A DNA stretch of 64,000 bases from Paragonimus westermani (lineage: Eukaryota; Platyhelminthes; Trematoda; Plagiorchiida; Troglotrematidae), in the NCBI GenBank assembly GCA_008508345.1, contig QNGE01001036.1:105289-169288 (forward strand), read 5' to 3'. Position 1 is the first letter of the stretch. The number at the start of each line of letters is the position of its first letter. The translations under genes and the position numbers were made by a program. Shown here one piece after another: positions 13,478 through 24,419 of this stretch. The notes beneath the pieces were generated by a model. That model ran no database searches, was not told where the DNA came from, and saw nothing but the letters and a program-made list of their open reading frames with translations.

Positions 13478-14073
13478 GTATGCTCATTGCACTGTATGAT
13501 TGCCTATGCATGACTACTGAAATGAACAAGGGCTTTTGCTAACGCTGTGGGGCTTTGAACTCAAAACCCTTAGCCTGATTTTAGCTTACGGTGAATACTT
13601 CTATCGGATTAATAAAAACAGCATTTTTGTGGTAACCAGTGTTAGTGGTGCTGTAGCCACACGCAAACTTTTACATGAATGACAATGTTAAAAATCAGGT
13701 TATTCTTCTTGAGATGTTTATTGAAATGTTATTTTTGGGTGCTTTATACGTTTTATGTTTTTCGCTTGATGAATTAGGCTTCAGATTAGTTCCATCCAGC
13801 AGGGAATTGTTAGCATCACCTTGAGAATACTATTCATTAAGCATCTGTGGAACATCTTTTAGCATTCAAACCCCTATTATTAAACCAACAACAATAATCT
13901 CTCGCCACAGTCAAAAAAATCATATCAAAAAATGAACAGTTGAATTTTATTTGGATAAATCTTTTTTTTAAAAAAAATTGGTGGAATGCGCAGTAGTGAT
14001 CAAGGTAATTGCCATTCACACTATTTTTTTACCGTCAAGCTGAGACTCTGTTTGAAGCTGTCTCGCTGATGAC

Positions 14074-14217
14074 GCCTTACTGTCACTTGCAGCTCGGTTG
14101 TGTTGTTTGCAAGGTGTGGGCACCTTGATGCTGAATGTTTGAATATGGACGTAGTCATTTTCAGTAGTTAGGTCCTTTCCCGTCCCCTTCTTTTTCCTTC
14201 TCGGTCTTTCTATATAG
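14074..14217 (+). repeat. 144-bp direct repeat, copy B
   Basis: Direct repeat of 12712-12854, offset by 1362 bp. Differences include T for C after GAATGTT and an inserted GG before TCTTTC. It is in the same orientation as copy A and lies in the presumed intron after the exon at 13113-13477. Confidence 0.9.
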
Positions 14218-14286
14218 GGTTTGCTTTTTCTTCATGTTTGTGTGGCAGTTAAGCATTGGTGTGAGCCACTGATGTATTGCTGTCTA

Positions 14287-14303
14287 TGATGATGATGATG
14301 ATG
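14287..14303. repeat. short ATG/GAT trinucleotide run
   Basis: About five GAT units, next to copy B of the 144-bp repeat. Confidence 0.7.
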
Positions 14304-15104
14304 GCGGTTACCAGCTGGAAAAACTGTATTGTTTTGTCGGTGCGCATGTATTCTTCCACTTATTCGAGTATGTTTTCGTGTATGTAACTGATGATAACGA
14401 GCAAACTGTTGTTCGAGCACGCATTTTACAAGACAATTTTGGTCTAATTTAAATCAAATAAAAGCCACTTTGTGGGTAAAAAGACACATTTTTAAGTAAA
14501 CTTTTGTAATTCCACAACATGGGATCTGAATGTGGGCAACAACTGTAATTTCTGACAGCATTGCAACGTGTGCTGTGGAAGAGGTAAGGAGCAAACATTT
14601 GAACAATCTATTTTGTGTTAACAAACTAATGTCCAGTTTGCAAATAAAGTGGTCTTGGTGTCTTGTAGCAAACTTAGAGACAAATTGCGGCTTTCCAGCT
14701 AAGTTCGTTTGTGCACTGTCTAGACTGATGTGCTTCGTTATTAATTGTAAGTTCCAGAAAACTTTTGTCAAAAGTTAATTATACCCGTTTTAATCAACTT
14801 TCAGTTGAACTCCACAAGGAAAATTTATGCGCATTATGTATTTTGACAAATAAATCTGTTCATTTTGATTCAAAGCTTCCGTATTTATTAACATCTTGAA
14901 CTGGCCACATTACTTGTCTTGTGACTATCATTCGTAAAGTACATTCATGCGGTGATTGTTGTAGCTAATTTGTTGAAAATGTGTCAAAACGGCTGAATAA
15001 AACTATTCATCCTTCTAGTTCTGTCAAATGCCGGTGGAAGAACTGAACACCCTTTTCCTCGATTTTCGTCAAGTAATGGCTCACATTTGTAATGGATTGT
15101 CAGG

Positions 15105-15445
15105 TCGGAGGCGCGAGTTTTCGAACGCTCGGCCGAATACCTCAACGCGGTGGGAGGTACGGTCAAAAGCCTGCTGCGATCGGATCAAGAAAAACGTGCG
15201 CGACCGGATGAGTCATCGCTCGACTGGATCGGACCAACGGGCGAGGCAGGGCAGGCTATATACGGCAGATGGCCAGATCGGAGGCGTGGTTTTTCCAAAA
15301 TTTAGAGGAATATCTCGACACGATGTTGGAATACGGTGAAGGCCAATATTGGGTGGATGGCGGATAGCACGAGCAGCCGGACGAGCCATCGCGCAACGAA
15401 ATCGGACAAACAGACGAGGAATGGCAAGCGGAAAAGCCCCGATAG
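15105..15445 (+). pseudogene. GC-rich, tandemly duplicated coding unit, broken
   Basis: Two diverged copies of one coding unit lie in tandem, at about 15105-15277 and 15278-15445, a period of 173 bp. Unit 1 reads SEARVFERSAEYLNAV, later RPDESSLDWIGPTGEAGQ, and then hits a stop where it would run into unit 2. Unit 2 is in another frame and reads SEAWFFQNLEEYLDTM, a stop, then PDEPSRNEIGQTDEEWQA. The two proteins align over most of their length at both ends, so the duplicated sequence was once coding. The segment is markedly richer in GC and CpG than its surroundings. A possible acceptor (GATTGTCAG) lies just before unit 1. The family is unknown; it could be a retroelement gag piece or a repeat-containing host exon. 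Confidence 0.5.
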
Positions 15446-15965
15446 AAGGCGCCTATCACACACGTAAACCGGTTAGAAGTGCACACGACGTGTGAACGCA
15501 AATCGGGGGGTTTTGTGGGTTGAAATTATGACTCATAAACGCGAGAGCGCGCGTTGCATGTGACTGGCGATTTGGACAATAGAGATTATGCCTTATTGGA
15601 CGCCTTCTTGCTACAATTGCTTTTATTGTGGAAACATAACCACTTTTGATTTTCTCCGTAAACTTTACTTTGAATGTTTGTAAAACTACGGATTTTCGCT
15701 TCCATCAAAGCATCTCAACTTCTTTTCAAATTCATTTCGTTCATCTTTCGGCTAATGCCCTCTCTTCATATACGTGCGCTTTACTCGTAAGCTATCGCGA
15801 CTTCCAAACAGACGAAATTCCAGGTTCATTGACCCAACATCATCTTATCACTTCGTTTGCTTGTTAATTGCGTTTGTATCTCCCCAGCCGTAGGTTTGTC
15901 GTTAAAGTCCGGTTGAAAAGTTACAAATCCAGTATTTCGTCCAACCAAAATTAACAGTAGTCGCG

Positions 15966-15966
<1 letters not shown>

Positions 15967-16004
<38 letters not shown>
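15967..16004. repeat. TA dinucleotide microsatellite, 38 bp
   Basis: Uninterrupted TA run of about 19 units, the longest simple repeat in the window. It lies between the GC-rich unit and the small ORF at 16147. Confidence 0.97.
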
Positions 16005-16006
<2 letters not shown>

Positions 16007-16137
16007 CCCTCCGTATTTCTTTAACGAAAACCCATTCGAATGTCTTTCTCAAATCAAACCTCTCAACATCGTCACGTTGACATCTGCAAGCTAAAACTTA
16101 CCGCGCGAAATTCAAATTATCGTTTTTCTTATCGTAG

Positions 16138-16263
16138 AAGGGCACAATGGGCCACCATCGTGGTCAGCAGCGGGATGATGATTTCGACCTATTCACCCTT
16201 TCTTATAATGCTTTTGAAATTTCGGTTGAGAAATCCATCAAAATCTTTACGAATTCGGTCTAA
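16138..16263 (+). CDS. candidate exon or small ORF (38 codons from ATG)
   Basis: A strong acceptor (TTTTTCTTATCGTAG) is followed nine bases later by an ATG. The frame reads MGHHRGQQRDDDFDLF and continues with a helix-like stretch containing EISVEKSIKIF to a TAA at 16261-16263. The codon before the acceptor would be a stop, so this reading requires either splicing or initiation at the ATG. If it is a first coding exon, a weak donor (TCG followed by GTTGAG) lies near 16228. No family is recognised. The charge pattern looks protein-like, but the length allows chance. Confidence 0.35.
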   Translation, partial: KGTMGHHRGQQRDDDFDLFTLSYNAFEISVEKSIKIFTNSV

Positions 16264-19200
16264 AGTTGGATGTTAACAACGGCGCAATTATAGTTTGCAT
16301 ACAACTTGATTTTAACTGTCTTATTAAGTGATATACTGACAAACCATTTTGTGAAGGAAACTTCGTTCACACTAAGTGTTTTCACGCTTCACATTCTAAT
16401 TTAAAAAGCTGCATCATTCATTCCGATTGTCTGAAAACGTTTACTAACTGAGATTTAATGCATATCAAACGGTTATGTTTAAACGGTCTGACTGCAAGAC
16501 ACGTACAAACACCCAGTAGACAAACATGGCCACTTTCAGGCAACTATCTATTGTACCAGACGAACTCTTGCGCAACAAGTTTTCCTCATTCAACGCCAAA
16601 GATCTAAACGGTGAATTCAATGCTACTCCATTGTTTAGACTTCATTCGGTCGTTTTTGTTTAACCCCGTTCTTGGTATTCAGTGAATGATTGTACACTAA
16701 TATTTCAATCTGTGAAGTAGGTTGTCTGCCAGTTACTTACAAAATATTCGTTAAAACCTTACCACATATTCCGGTTAATCTCACTAACGGCTCTTTTCCA
16801 CAGAATTGCAAAATTCTGAAGTAGGTGGTTAGCTTTCTCATTGACAACGCACATGCAATGCAATTGCTTCAAATGATGCAAATTAAAGGAGTCTAGTGAT
16901 ATCAACTTGAGTGTGACCATACATAATCTGAAGATCTTTTGAGCATTAGCCTACAATTCAAGTTATCGTACTCCCGTAATACACGTCATTGCCACCGCCA
17001 AAACTCAAATTCCTGTCTGACTTATGAATCAAACATTTTTACCAACATGAATTGCACCAAGCTTGATCGGAGGATCACGTGCGGACGTTCAGCCACATCC
17101 ATTTTTGATTGAAGTTGAGGTTTTTCAGCAATCTCTGATTGGGATGAACTGTCGTATTATTCCCAGTTGATGAGCTCACAACTGAGACTCATCATCAGGT
17201 TGTTCAGTGATGTTTTCACTGTTGATAACTGCTCATGAATTCACATGAAATAAATGAACTGTTCTATTAGGCTTTTTCCGGAAAACGTAGTCTCAAAACA
17301 GTCAGACGGGTTGGGCATTCCTCATACGCGAATAATGTGGGGTGTTAAGTTAGTATACCCCGATCCTACTTGTTAATAAATAATATCACACAGCTAATTT
17401 TCATTGCAGCAGCCATTCGTATGATGCGATTTAGATGAAAGCAATTGGTCCGACACTTGATTTGTTGAAAATTGTGAGCTCATGAGTACGCCCTGTAGAA
17501 CTAACGCTTTACCCGCCGTTATAAACCAACTCCTTTTTCCATCTTGCGTCTTCTCATCGTATGTCAGTGGAAATAATCTTCTGGTCTAAGATGTCACCAA
17601 CAGTTACACGGCAACAGTACTCGTTAACGAAATGCCGCACACACTTCTCTTAATAAATACACATATAGCCAGACACCATCATAATTATACGGAAATTATT
17701 TATTGAGATGCGTTGAGAAACTAGCAATTAATATCATGTCCAGTGGGAATTTGAGGCCTGATACTGCAGCAGACAAGCAGTTCATCTGGTAATGCCACCT
17801 GAAAAAACATTCGTAGAATGTTAATGCGTACAATAATGTTGTGCAGTTTGCGTCGCCACAATTAATGTGGGAGCGCTGTACTGTGCTTAGCTTGCATATT
17901 TGCACAGATGTGCATATACGCACGTATAGATAAACACGATGCTGCATGTATGAATTGGCTGTTGTTCTACCAATCTTCGGCCTCCAATTCGATGCTTGCA
18001 AATGTCAGGTGTGAACACACACACACAAGTAAACACTCCCACCTATGCAAGTATACACGCAGTTCTGTGTGCAAATTTTACGGACGTATTGATCGCCCTC
18101 GTTCGATATTTGGAGGTATGTTTGTTGTTCTTGTCTGTTGGGCAGTATCCATTTTAGGCTTAATTAATCGATAGTGACGGCAGATAAATGAAACAGTTTG
18201 TGTTAGGCTGATAGTGCATCATAAAACTACCGTACCTTCCATACGGTCGTTTAATCCTTACCTAGAATTCGTCTTGGGTTAGATAAAACGTTTGACACTT
18301 ATTCAGACGGGTCCGCTTCACTGTTTCGTCAAAGTTGATAGATTAACTACGAACAACTGTCCATGTCTACACTGCCTGATTATCTGAATAATCCTAGCTA
18401 AAACTCGTTTATAATCAACATTTGGAATATGCTGATGTTTTGGACGATCGGCTTGCGTGATACTTAATGAAACTCACCGGATTGTCTCCAAAATAGGTGT
18501 AACATTTGGGATTCATTGTCGAAATGAATTTCATTTAATCAACAAAACTTTAGAGACCATTTTTAATGAGACACTTTCAAATAGACGTTCGCACGTAACT
18601 GAAACAGTTATACTTTAAAAGGACCGTAAACTCGTCAAGCACTATATATATAGACCTATATAGTTTCTGAAGGATGTGATATCTAAACGCCCATGTTACT
18701 TCACTGACGTTTCTAATATCAGTGTTTGTCTGACGTTTTGACTTACTCTGGATTTCCTTTAATTACATTGTTTAAATTTTCTAGCCTGAGACTAAAACCG
18801 GAATTTAAGCCCAGTTTATGAGTTCTGTAGCCAAAATTGCTTCTCTGGTAGATTTTTCCAGTGCGTTGTGTTCGGTTAGACGCCCTTCAAACTGACTAAC
18901 GCAAAACAACCTTCCCGCTTTCCACAGGCGAGCTAAAATAGCGTTCCGTTGCTTTAAACTGGAGATGGCCTGGCAGATTTTTGTCAACATGATTACGGAC
19001 AGGTAAAGGAATGCCTACTGATGCACGCCTAATTTTGTTGAACAGCAACCCCCATTCGGATTACATTTTCTTATTCTGAGTGGTCTTTGAGATAGTAGCT
19101 CAATTGTTAGCATTCTTTTCATATAGACAGATTGCGTCAACCAACATTCGAACCATTTGGTACATTCCTGATCAACTTTCACAAGTAGCGCATACACTTC

Positions 19201-22200
19201 CATTCTGTTTGCTAACTCCACTGTTCTGATTACTGTCACAAACAAACGAGTGGTGCTAACAATTAACCCCAGTTTTGAAGATGCCTGAGTTCATCATAAT
19301 TGTTCACGTAAACCAGAGTAAGGTGTTTCATTTACTGTCTACATTTTCTGTCAGAAAACCTGTTAGTCCTTAAGTCACTGACTCCGCATTTCGGATCACT
19401 AAATAAGAGCTTACGTGAACAATCAGTCGTCATCATTCTGAATAGTACTCCAGCTGCCCGGACACTTGTGGAAGAGGAATTTTTAAACTGACAAACCACA
19501 ATTACTGCCAATCGATATGTGTGTTGTTCGGTTAAACTGTTCTAATAGCCTACTTTCAAAAGAGGTAGTGAACTGGAGTTGCGTTTCTGTTCGATATCAT
19601 CATCCCTATTGATAAAAGTGCATTAAACGTTAATGCCTATAGCCAGCTGCCACATACGTAAGGGGCGACAAAAAAGTCAGTACGAAGTAACAGAGGTTGA
19701 CTTCACAAAGTCAAAAGAAAACTGCCTCAGGTCCTAGGATAAACACTGTAGACAAACAACACAGCCGCATTTAAGCATAAGACAGAGTCTGAAAGCTAGC
19801 TTCCCTCTTCTGGATTAACTTTTAGACTAATGGTATCTATCGGGTTAATAACTCCTACCAATCACTATAGACCCGATGTTTGGAGCATAAAAATATATCG
19901 AACCCTATTCTGACTCAAAAGATGCTTGTGCTTGAAAATCTCAAATTCGATACAGTAGTTCCTCTTACTCGGGACAAACCATGGAACTTCTATTAACGAT
20001 TTCTTGCTCTCAAGCTATAGGATATAATCTACTGGGTTCAAGCATTCCTCTTTGAGATGTCATACGTCTCACGTTTATTTTTGAGCGGTCTGCAAGTTTT
20101 CAGCTGAAATATAGCGTATTGACCAGTATGTTGGTGTTCTTTATATGTAGCCTGAGTGAGAAAACAGCGTCATAAAACAATTAACTCGATTACTTTCATC
20201 CCCACGATGAAAACTACGGTTCCCAAGCTCATGGCTGCCTCCCGGCTGGTATCATCGAATGAGCGAGACTAAACACATGAACGATTTCCAAATTTGGATG
20301 CACCAGGTGTTTCAAACTTTTACACAATTTTGTTTCTCTAAAATAGAGAAAACCTATCAACTACAGTACCATCGTTGAGACTTTCTGTACGAAATGTAAA
20401 TAACTACCTATTTCGATTTCTGTTTCAACGCACTGACCATCCATCGTTCTTGTGTAAACTCACCAACCATCACTGCTTAATTTCGTAATATTATTAAAGT
20501 CATTTTGAAGCGTTTCCGCATTGAATCTGCAAAATACACTTCAAAATGTAGGCTAAACAGGAAATTTGTTCTAAAGAAATTTTTATTCTGCAATTCGATA
20601 AAAACCACATCAGCCACAGAGAAAAAAGCCAATGTATGCAGACTGTTCGCAACGCCAACACTTCAGTTTTATTCTGTCCGTGATGAACGTTTTAAAGAAC
20701 AAAAATTGAGAGACCGTTCTAAGCCTTTCCATGCCTGAATCATGAAGTTAGACCTTGTCCACTTGTTAATAATAGAATTGTGTCAGCAAGTTCTCACTTG
20801 CTTCTGGACTAGTTGTGCTATAACCGCCACTCCTATAAGTCCAAAACAAGAACCACTGAGTTTATCAGCACTAGTGAGAAAGAACTTAGCAAATCTTGTT
20901 TCAGACTGGTTGCAATGTGAATAGTTCTCGTGCACAGGTAGGGCAATCTCGTAGTTTTTGTAACGCGTTACGTGAAAACACTAATGTTTGTGGTTTACAC
21001 TACCTTTTTATGGATTCCTTGGTTCAGTTTTCTAAATACTCTGTATATGCAATGCCCGGAATTTCACTTTCAAACCAAAGTTACGGAAAGCTACTGCATT
21101 AGTATACGACTTTCCGAGAAAGGTTTCGTGTTCTGCCTGTTTACTTTCTATCAAAAATGAAGACGGCTAATGACGGCACACGATACAGCTCCATGTACGT
21201 CGTAAGTATTCAGTGAATTGCTAGCAATTGATCGGCCGCAACTCGAAACTACACCAAATTTTCAAAGGACATTGATATCTTGGAATGATAGTTTTTAGGG
21301 GGAAGTTCACCATATATTCTACAAGCTCCATTTGGTGAGAAACACTTAAAACTGCAGGTTTTGCAGTAAGAACTAGTTAGCTGTTGGATATGGTTGAGTT
21401 CAAGTTAACCAGCACATATTTTTGCATGCAGTCTCCGCTTTGCGATAAGCCAGTCAACCGAACTTTCTCGTATGCAAATGCTTAATGTAATTTCCGCTCT
21501 TCCTAAGGTACGTTAGTACTGCTTATCCATTTCACAGCCGATATCAAAACCGTGGGTGAATTTTCACTACGCAATGGTGTTAATCACTACGTCACACTTC
21601 GTATTAACCACTACCGAATTAACTTGCGTGAACGCTCTATCAATTCCAAATGGAACAACCGAACGAAGAGAACAAGTATTAAATTTTCGTACCTGAAGCT
21701 GTTACGTATCTGAAAATAGACTAATAAGTTTACAAAGGTCGACGTACTTCCGTTACCAAACAGTACACTGCAATCCATACAACGATCGCTGCAAAATCTG
21801 GCGTCCATGGTGAGGCGTTCGTTTGTTCAAATGAACATTTTTCAGAATAATACGGAAGATCAGACTACACTTTGAAAACTTGAAAATATTTCAAATCGGT
21901 TTGAGTATTTTCTAAACCCATAGATCACACCTTTCTGCCTAGTTGCTGTCAACAATAAAACAGATTTGAAACACATGAAAATCCCGAGTTTAACTCTTTA
22001 TCCTAATGCAACAAGGTGTTTCTGCAATGGTTTGATTCTCTAGCTTAGAATTTTGACTTTGATTAAATTCCTAAACCCAGTTTTTACGTGTCTGATCTCT
22101 TCCCAACTGAGCAGCGCGGCTACAAACAATATCAGGGCTATTAAAATAGTTCCGCAACATTACGCGAAAACTGGAACCACTTCGTTCAGTTTTACTTACG

Positions 22201-22623
22201 GGTGAAAAGTCAACTTAGGCCGCTATAATTAAAAGCCTGCTCCACAAACACCATACTATTACATACTTTTAATATTTTATCAGCATCAATCATAAGTTGT
22301 AATGACATGTTCAACTGAAATCATGGTTGGATCAACTGCGAATTCTGACTAAGTCTGTTTCTATTTGTGAGCACTGTTAAAACAACGACAGTAGGAAGTT
22401 CACAAGAAGGAAAGACCATTCTTTTTTATGACAAAATGTAATCACGCTAAAAGCAAGCAGAAGTGGTTGTTTTAATCTAGATGAATCCACTTCCGCCAAG
22501 TGTGTTTTTACTTAAAAATTCACACAAGAATTGTCCTGTTTACTATTTCACACATTGTTGGTATCAAACGGACATTTATTTTTCTGTGTATCGCAACTTT
22601 TTGTTGATTGCTTCAAATTGTAG
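16264..22623. other. long stretch without a firm gene
   Basis: Two adjacent minus-strand frames (18805-18990 and 19015-19245) are helix-rich and mildly protein-like, but no splice sites connect them convincingly. There is a short CA-rich patch near 18019. Nothing else is supported. Confidence 0.35.
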
Positions 22624-22770
22624 GTCACTCAAAATTGTCCCAAACTGCAAGGTTTTGCATTCATTGCGGTCAAGAGACGGCCTCACAGGTCTGTCCACAT
22701 TGTGAGGTTGCCAAAAACTTTGCACCCACTTTGCTCAATAAATATGTTAGACAATTCCTCGGACTATTTG
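22624..22770 (+). CDS. candidate exon encoding a C4 zinc ribbon
   Basis: An acceptor (TTGCTTCAAATTGTAG) and a donor (TTTG followed by GTATAC) enclose a symmetric 147-bp exon, phase 1 in and phase 1 out. It encodes a clear four-cysteine ribbon, FCIHCGQETASQVCPHC, with spacing C-x2-C-x8-C-x2-C. A helical part, NKYVRQFLGLF, follows. Such ribbons bind zinc and occur in nucleic-acid enzymes, tRNA-modifying enzymes and ubiquitin-related proteins. I cannot place the family. Its end phase matches the start of the next candidate exon at 23035. Confidence 0.55.
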
Positions 22771-23034
22771 GTATACCATTTGCAACGTTAGTCTTCGATT
22801 CTACTTTCAAATGTAATCCCTGCCTGTAACAAAACTCGTGAATGTTTCAAATTTCTTCCATATTCACAGAAAGCTTGATGTTTTCTCGTCAAATTCATTG
22901 TCATTCATGCAACCATTCCTTTGACCATATTTGTGTATAGTGCATTCTTATGTGTACCACGTTTACAAATTGCAGCACTTAGTCTTGTGATTAGTCTCGA
23001 ATGTGATTGTAGTTTTTACAACGTACTACCGTAG

Positions 23035-23234
23035 TTGAATTGCGTGGGCAGCTGCATAAAGTGATAACATCCATAGCAAGATCGCAACCATTATTGCCAG
23101 TTTTGTCCATTAGTCTGCGGAATCAATATTCACCATCTCAAAAAACCAACAGTGAAAATATCATTCACTCTGCTGCTGAAACAAATGATGGCTGTCTCCG
23201 ACGAAGTAAACTCGGTTCAAACTGCCATCATTAA
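23035..23234 (+). CDS. candidate exon following the zinc-ribbon exon, possibly terminal
   Basis: An acceptor (ACGTACTACCGTAG) opens a frame with two leftover bases, which completes the single base left by the exon at 22624-22770 (together a Val codon). It reads ELRGQLHKVITSIARSQPLL and then a Ser/Asn-rich stretch to a TAA at 23232-23234. An earlier donor (GAA followed by GTAAAC near 23206) would shorten it. The predicted intron is 264 bp. The helix-then-linker character fits a protein C-terminus. The function is unknown. Confidence 0.45.
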
Positions 23235-23448
23235 TATAGCGTGTAAGGTAGGAAATACACTGCCTAACATTCGTAACAAAAAATTTATTTGTCGTCCTCC
23301 TGAAGACAAACTACATGAAATTAATTATAACGCGTTGACAAATCCAGGTTCTAGATTCATCAGTAGGGCACCTACATTTACGAATAAAATCCCACTAAAA
23401 ACCTAAATATTCAAAGAAGAGAAGAGCAATGCATGTATCAAAGCTCAA

Positions 23449-23754
23449 TTAATTGTTAGATGATTGAATACGGATGATCTGTTCCAAACTTCCCCTACAA
23501 ATTTGTGGAAGCTGTGATCTTTTCCGAAATGCCAATGCTGTAGGAATGTCAACGTACAAAAAGCCTCGGACTGGCTGACCGTTTCGGGCTAATAACTTTG
23601 ATATCATTTCGGTAATTTTGGTTCCGAAAGCTAGAGAATTAGCCAGAAGGTAAACTTTGTGTGACCAAATATAATCACCTCTCTCCATCCGACCTAAAGA
23701 CCTACGTTGAACACTGCATACATTTTGTGGTTGGAACAGGTACATTTGACCCAA
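23449..23754 (-). CDS. weak minus-strand exon candidate
   Basis: The frame reads through ERGDYIWSHKVYLLANSL and RNGQPVRGFLYVDIP to a stop, and has protein-like composition. Acceptor choices near 23700 (for example TCTTTAG) are poor. It lies on the strand opposite the neighbouring exons, so chance is a serious alternative. Confidence 0.2.
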   Translation of the reverse strand: MGQMYLFQPQNVCSVQRRSLGRMERGDYIWSHKVYLLANSLAFGTKITEMISKLLARNGQPVRGFLYVDIPTALAFRKRSQLPQICRGSLEQIIRIQSSNN

Positions 23755-24291
23755 TCACTCTATTCTTTTAATAGGGAAAATTTTGAATAGTCCTCTGTAG
23801 AGCGCCGAGACATAGATCCGGACTGATAAGGGCCCCAGTAAGGATCATTGCGGAGGTCAGTGGTAATCGATTCCTTGAACCTGACATCTGTTGTCAGCAG
23901 AACTTTGGGCGAACACCTCACCTCTGGGCCTACTATTAACCGAAGTCAATATATACGATGGCTGCGTGACCGTTAACACACGTTCTCGACAAGTTATGTT
24001 GTAAGCTGCTCTTAATTACTTTGATTACCCTTGTAATAACGTCACTTCTGTTAGGTTGCCACTACGTGGGTACTTTTGATCCACCTGAAATATGCACACA
24101 TTCTAACTGATGGGGGAAATCGATGGACTGTTAGAAAATAAGTTAATTCCGTAGTTATTTGCACTCATTCGCTCTTCCCGTCCGCGAAACTGCGAGTGCG
24201 ATCAACGTACTTGTATTCCGCGAACATTTTATTTAGCACAACAAAGTTCATCTGGGAATGAATTTATCACAGATATGTATTTTATCTCCAG

Positions 24292-24419
24292 TGTGCAGCT
24301 TGCATATTTGTCAACCTACATGCGGTTCCGGAAATACACAAAAAATTCCCAGAGACTGTTCGCAAGATAATGGTTATTCGGTGCGACTCACCGTTAGACC
24401 TAGACGATCACGGGTACCA
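24292..24419 (+). CDS. candidate exon, possible leucine-rich-repeat N-terminal region
   Basis: The acceptor (TTTTATCTCCAG) opens a frame beginning CAACIFVNLHAVPEI and continuing KFPETVRKIMVIRCDSPL, 42 codons, before a possible donor (CCA followed by GTAGGC). The frame is in phase 0 at the start. The pattern C-x2-C, then Leu-x-x-Val-Pro, Phe-Pro-x-x-Val and a hydrophobic strand resembles the cap and first repeat of LRR proteins. There is no Asn at the usual position, so this is a suggestion only. It could belong with the exons at 22.6-23.2 kb, but the phases do not join directly. Confidence 0.4.

Noticed and set aside
13961..13979. T8A8 run as a retroelement tail
   Set aside because: No element body is recognised on either side, so it is probably a simple A/T run.
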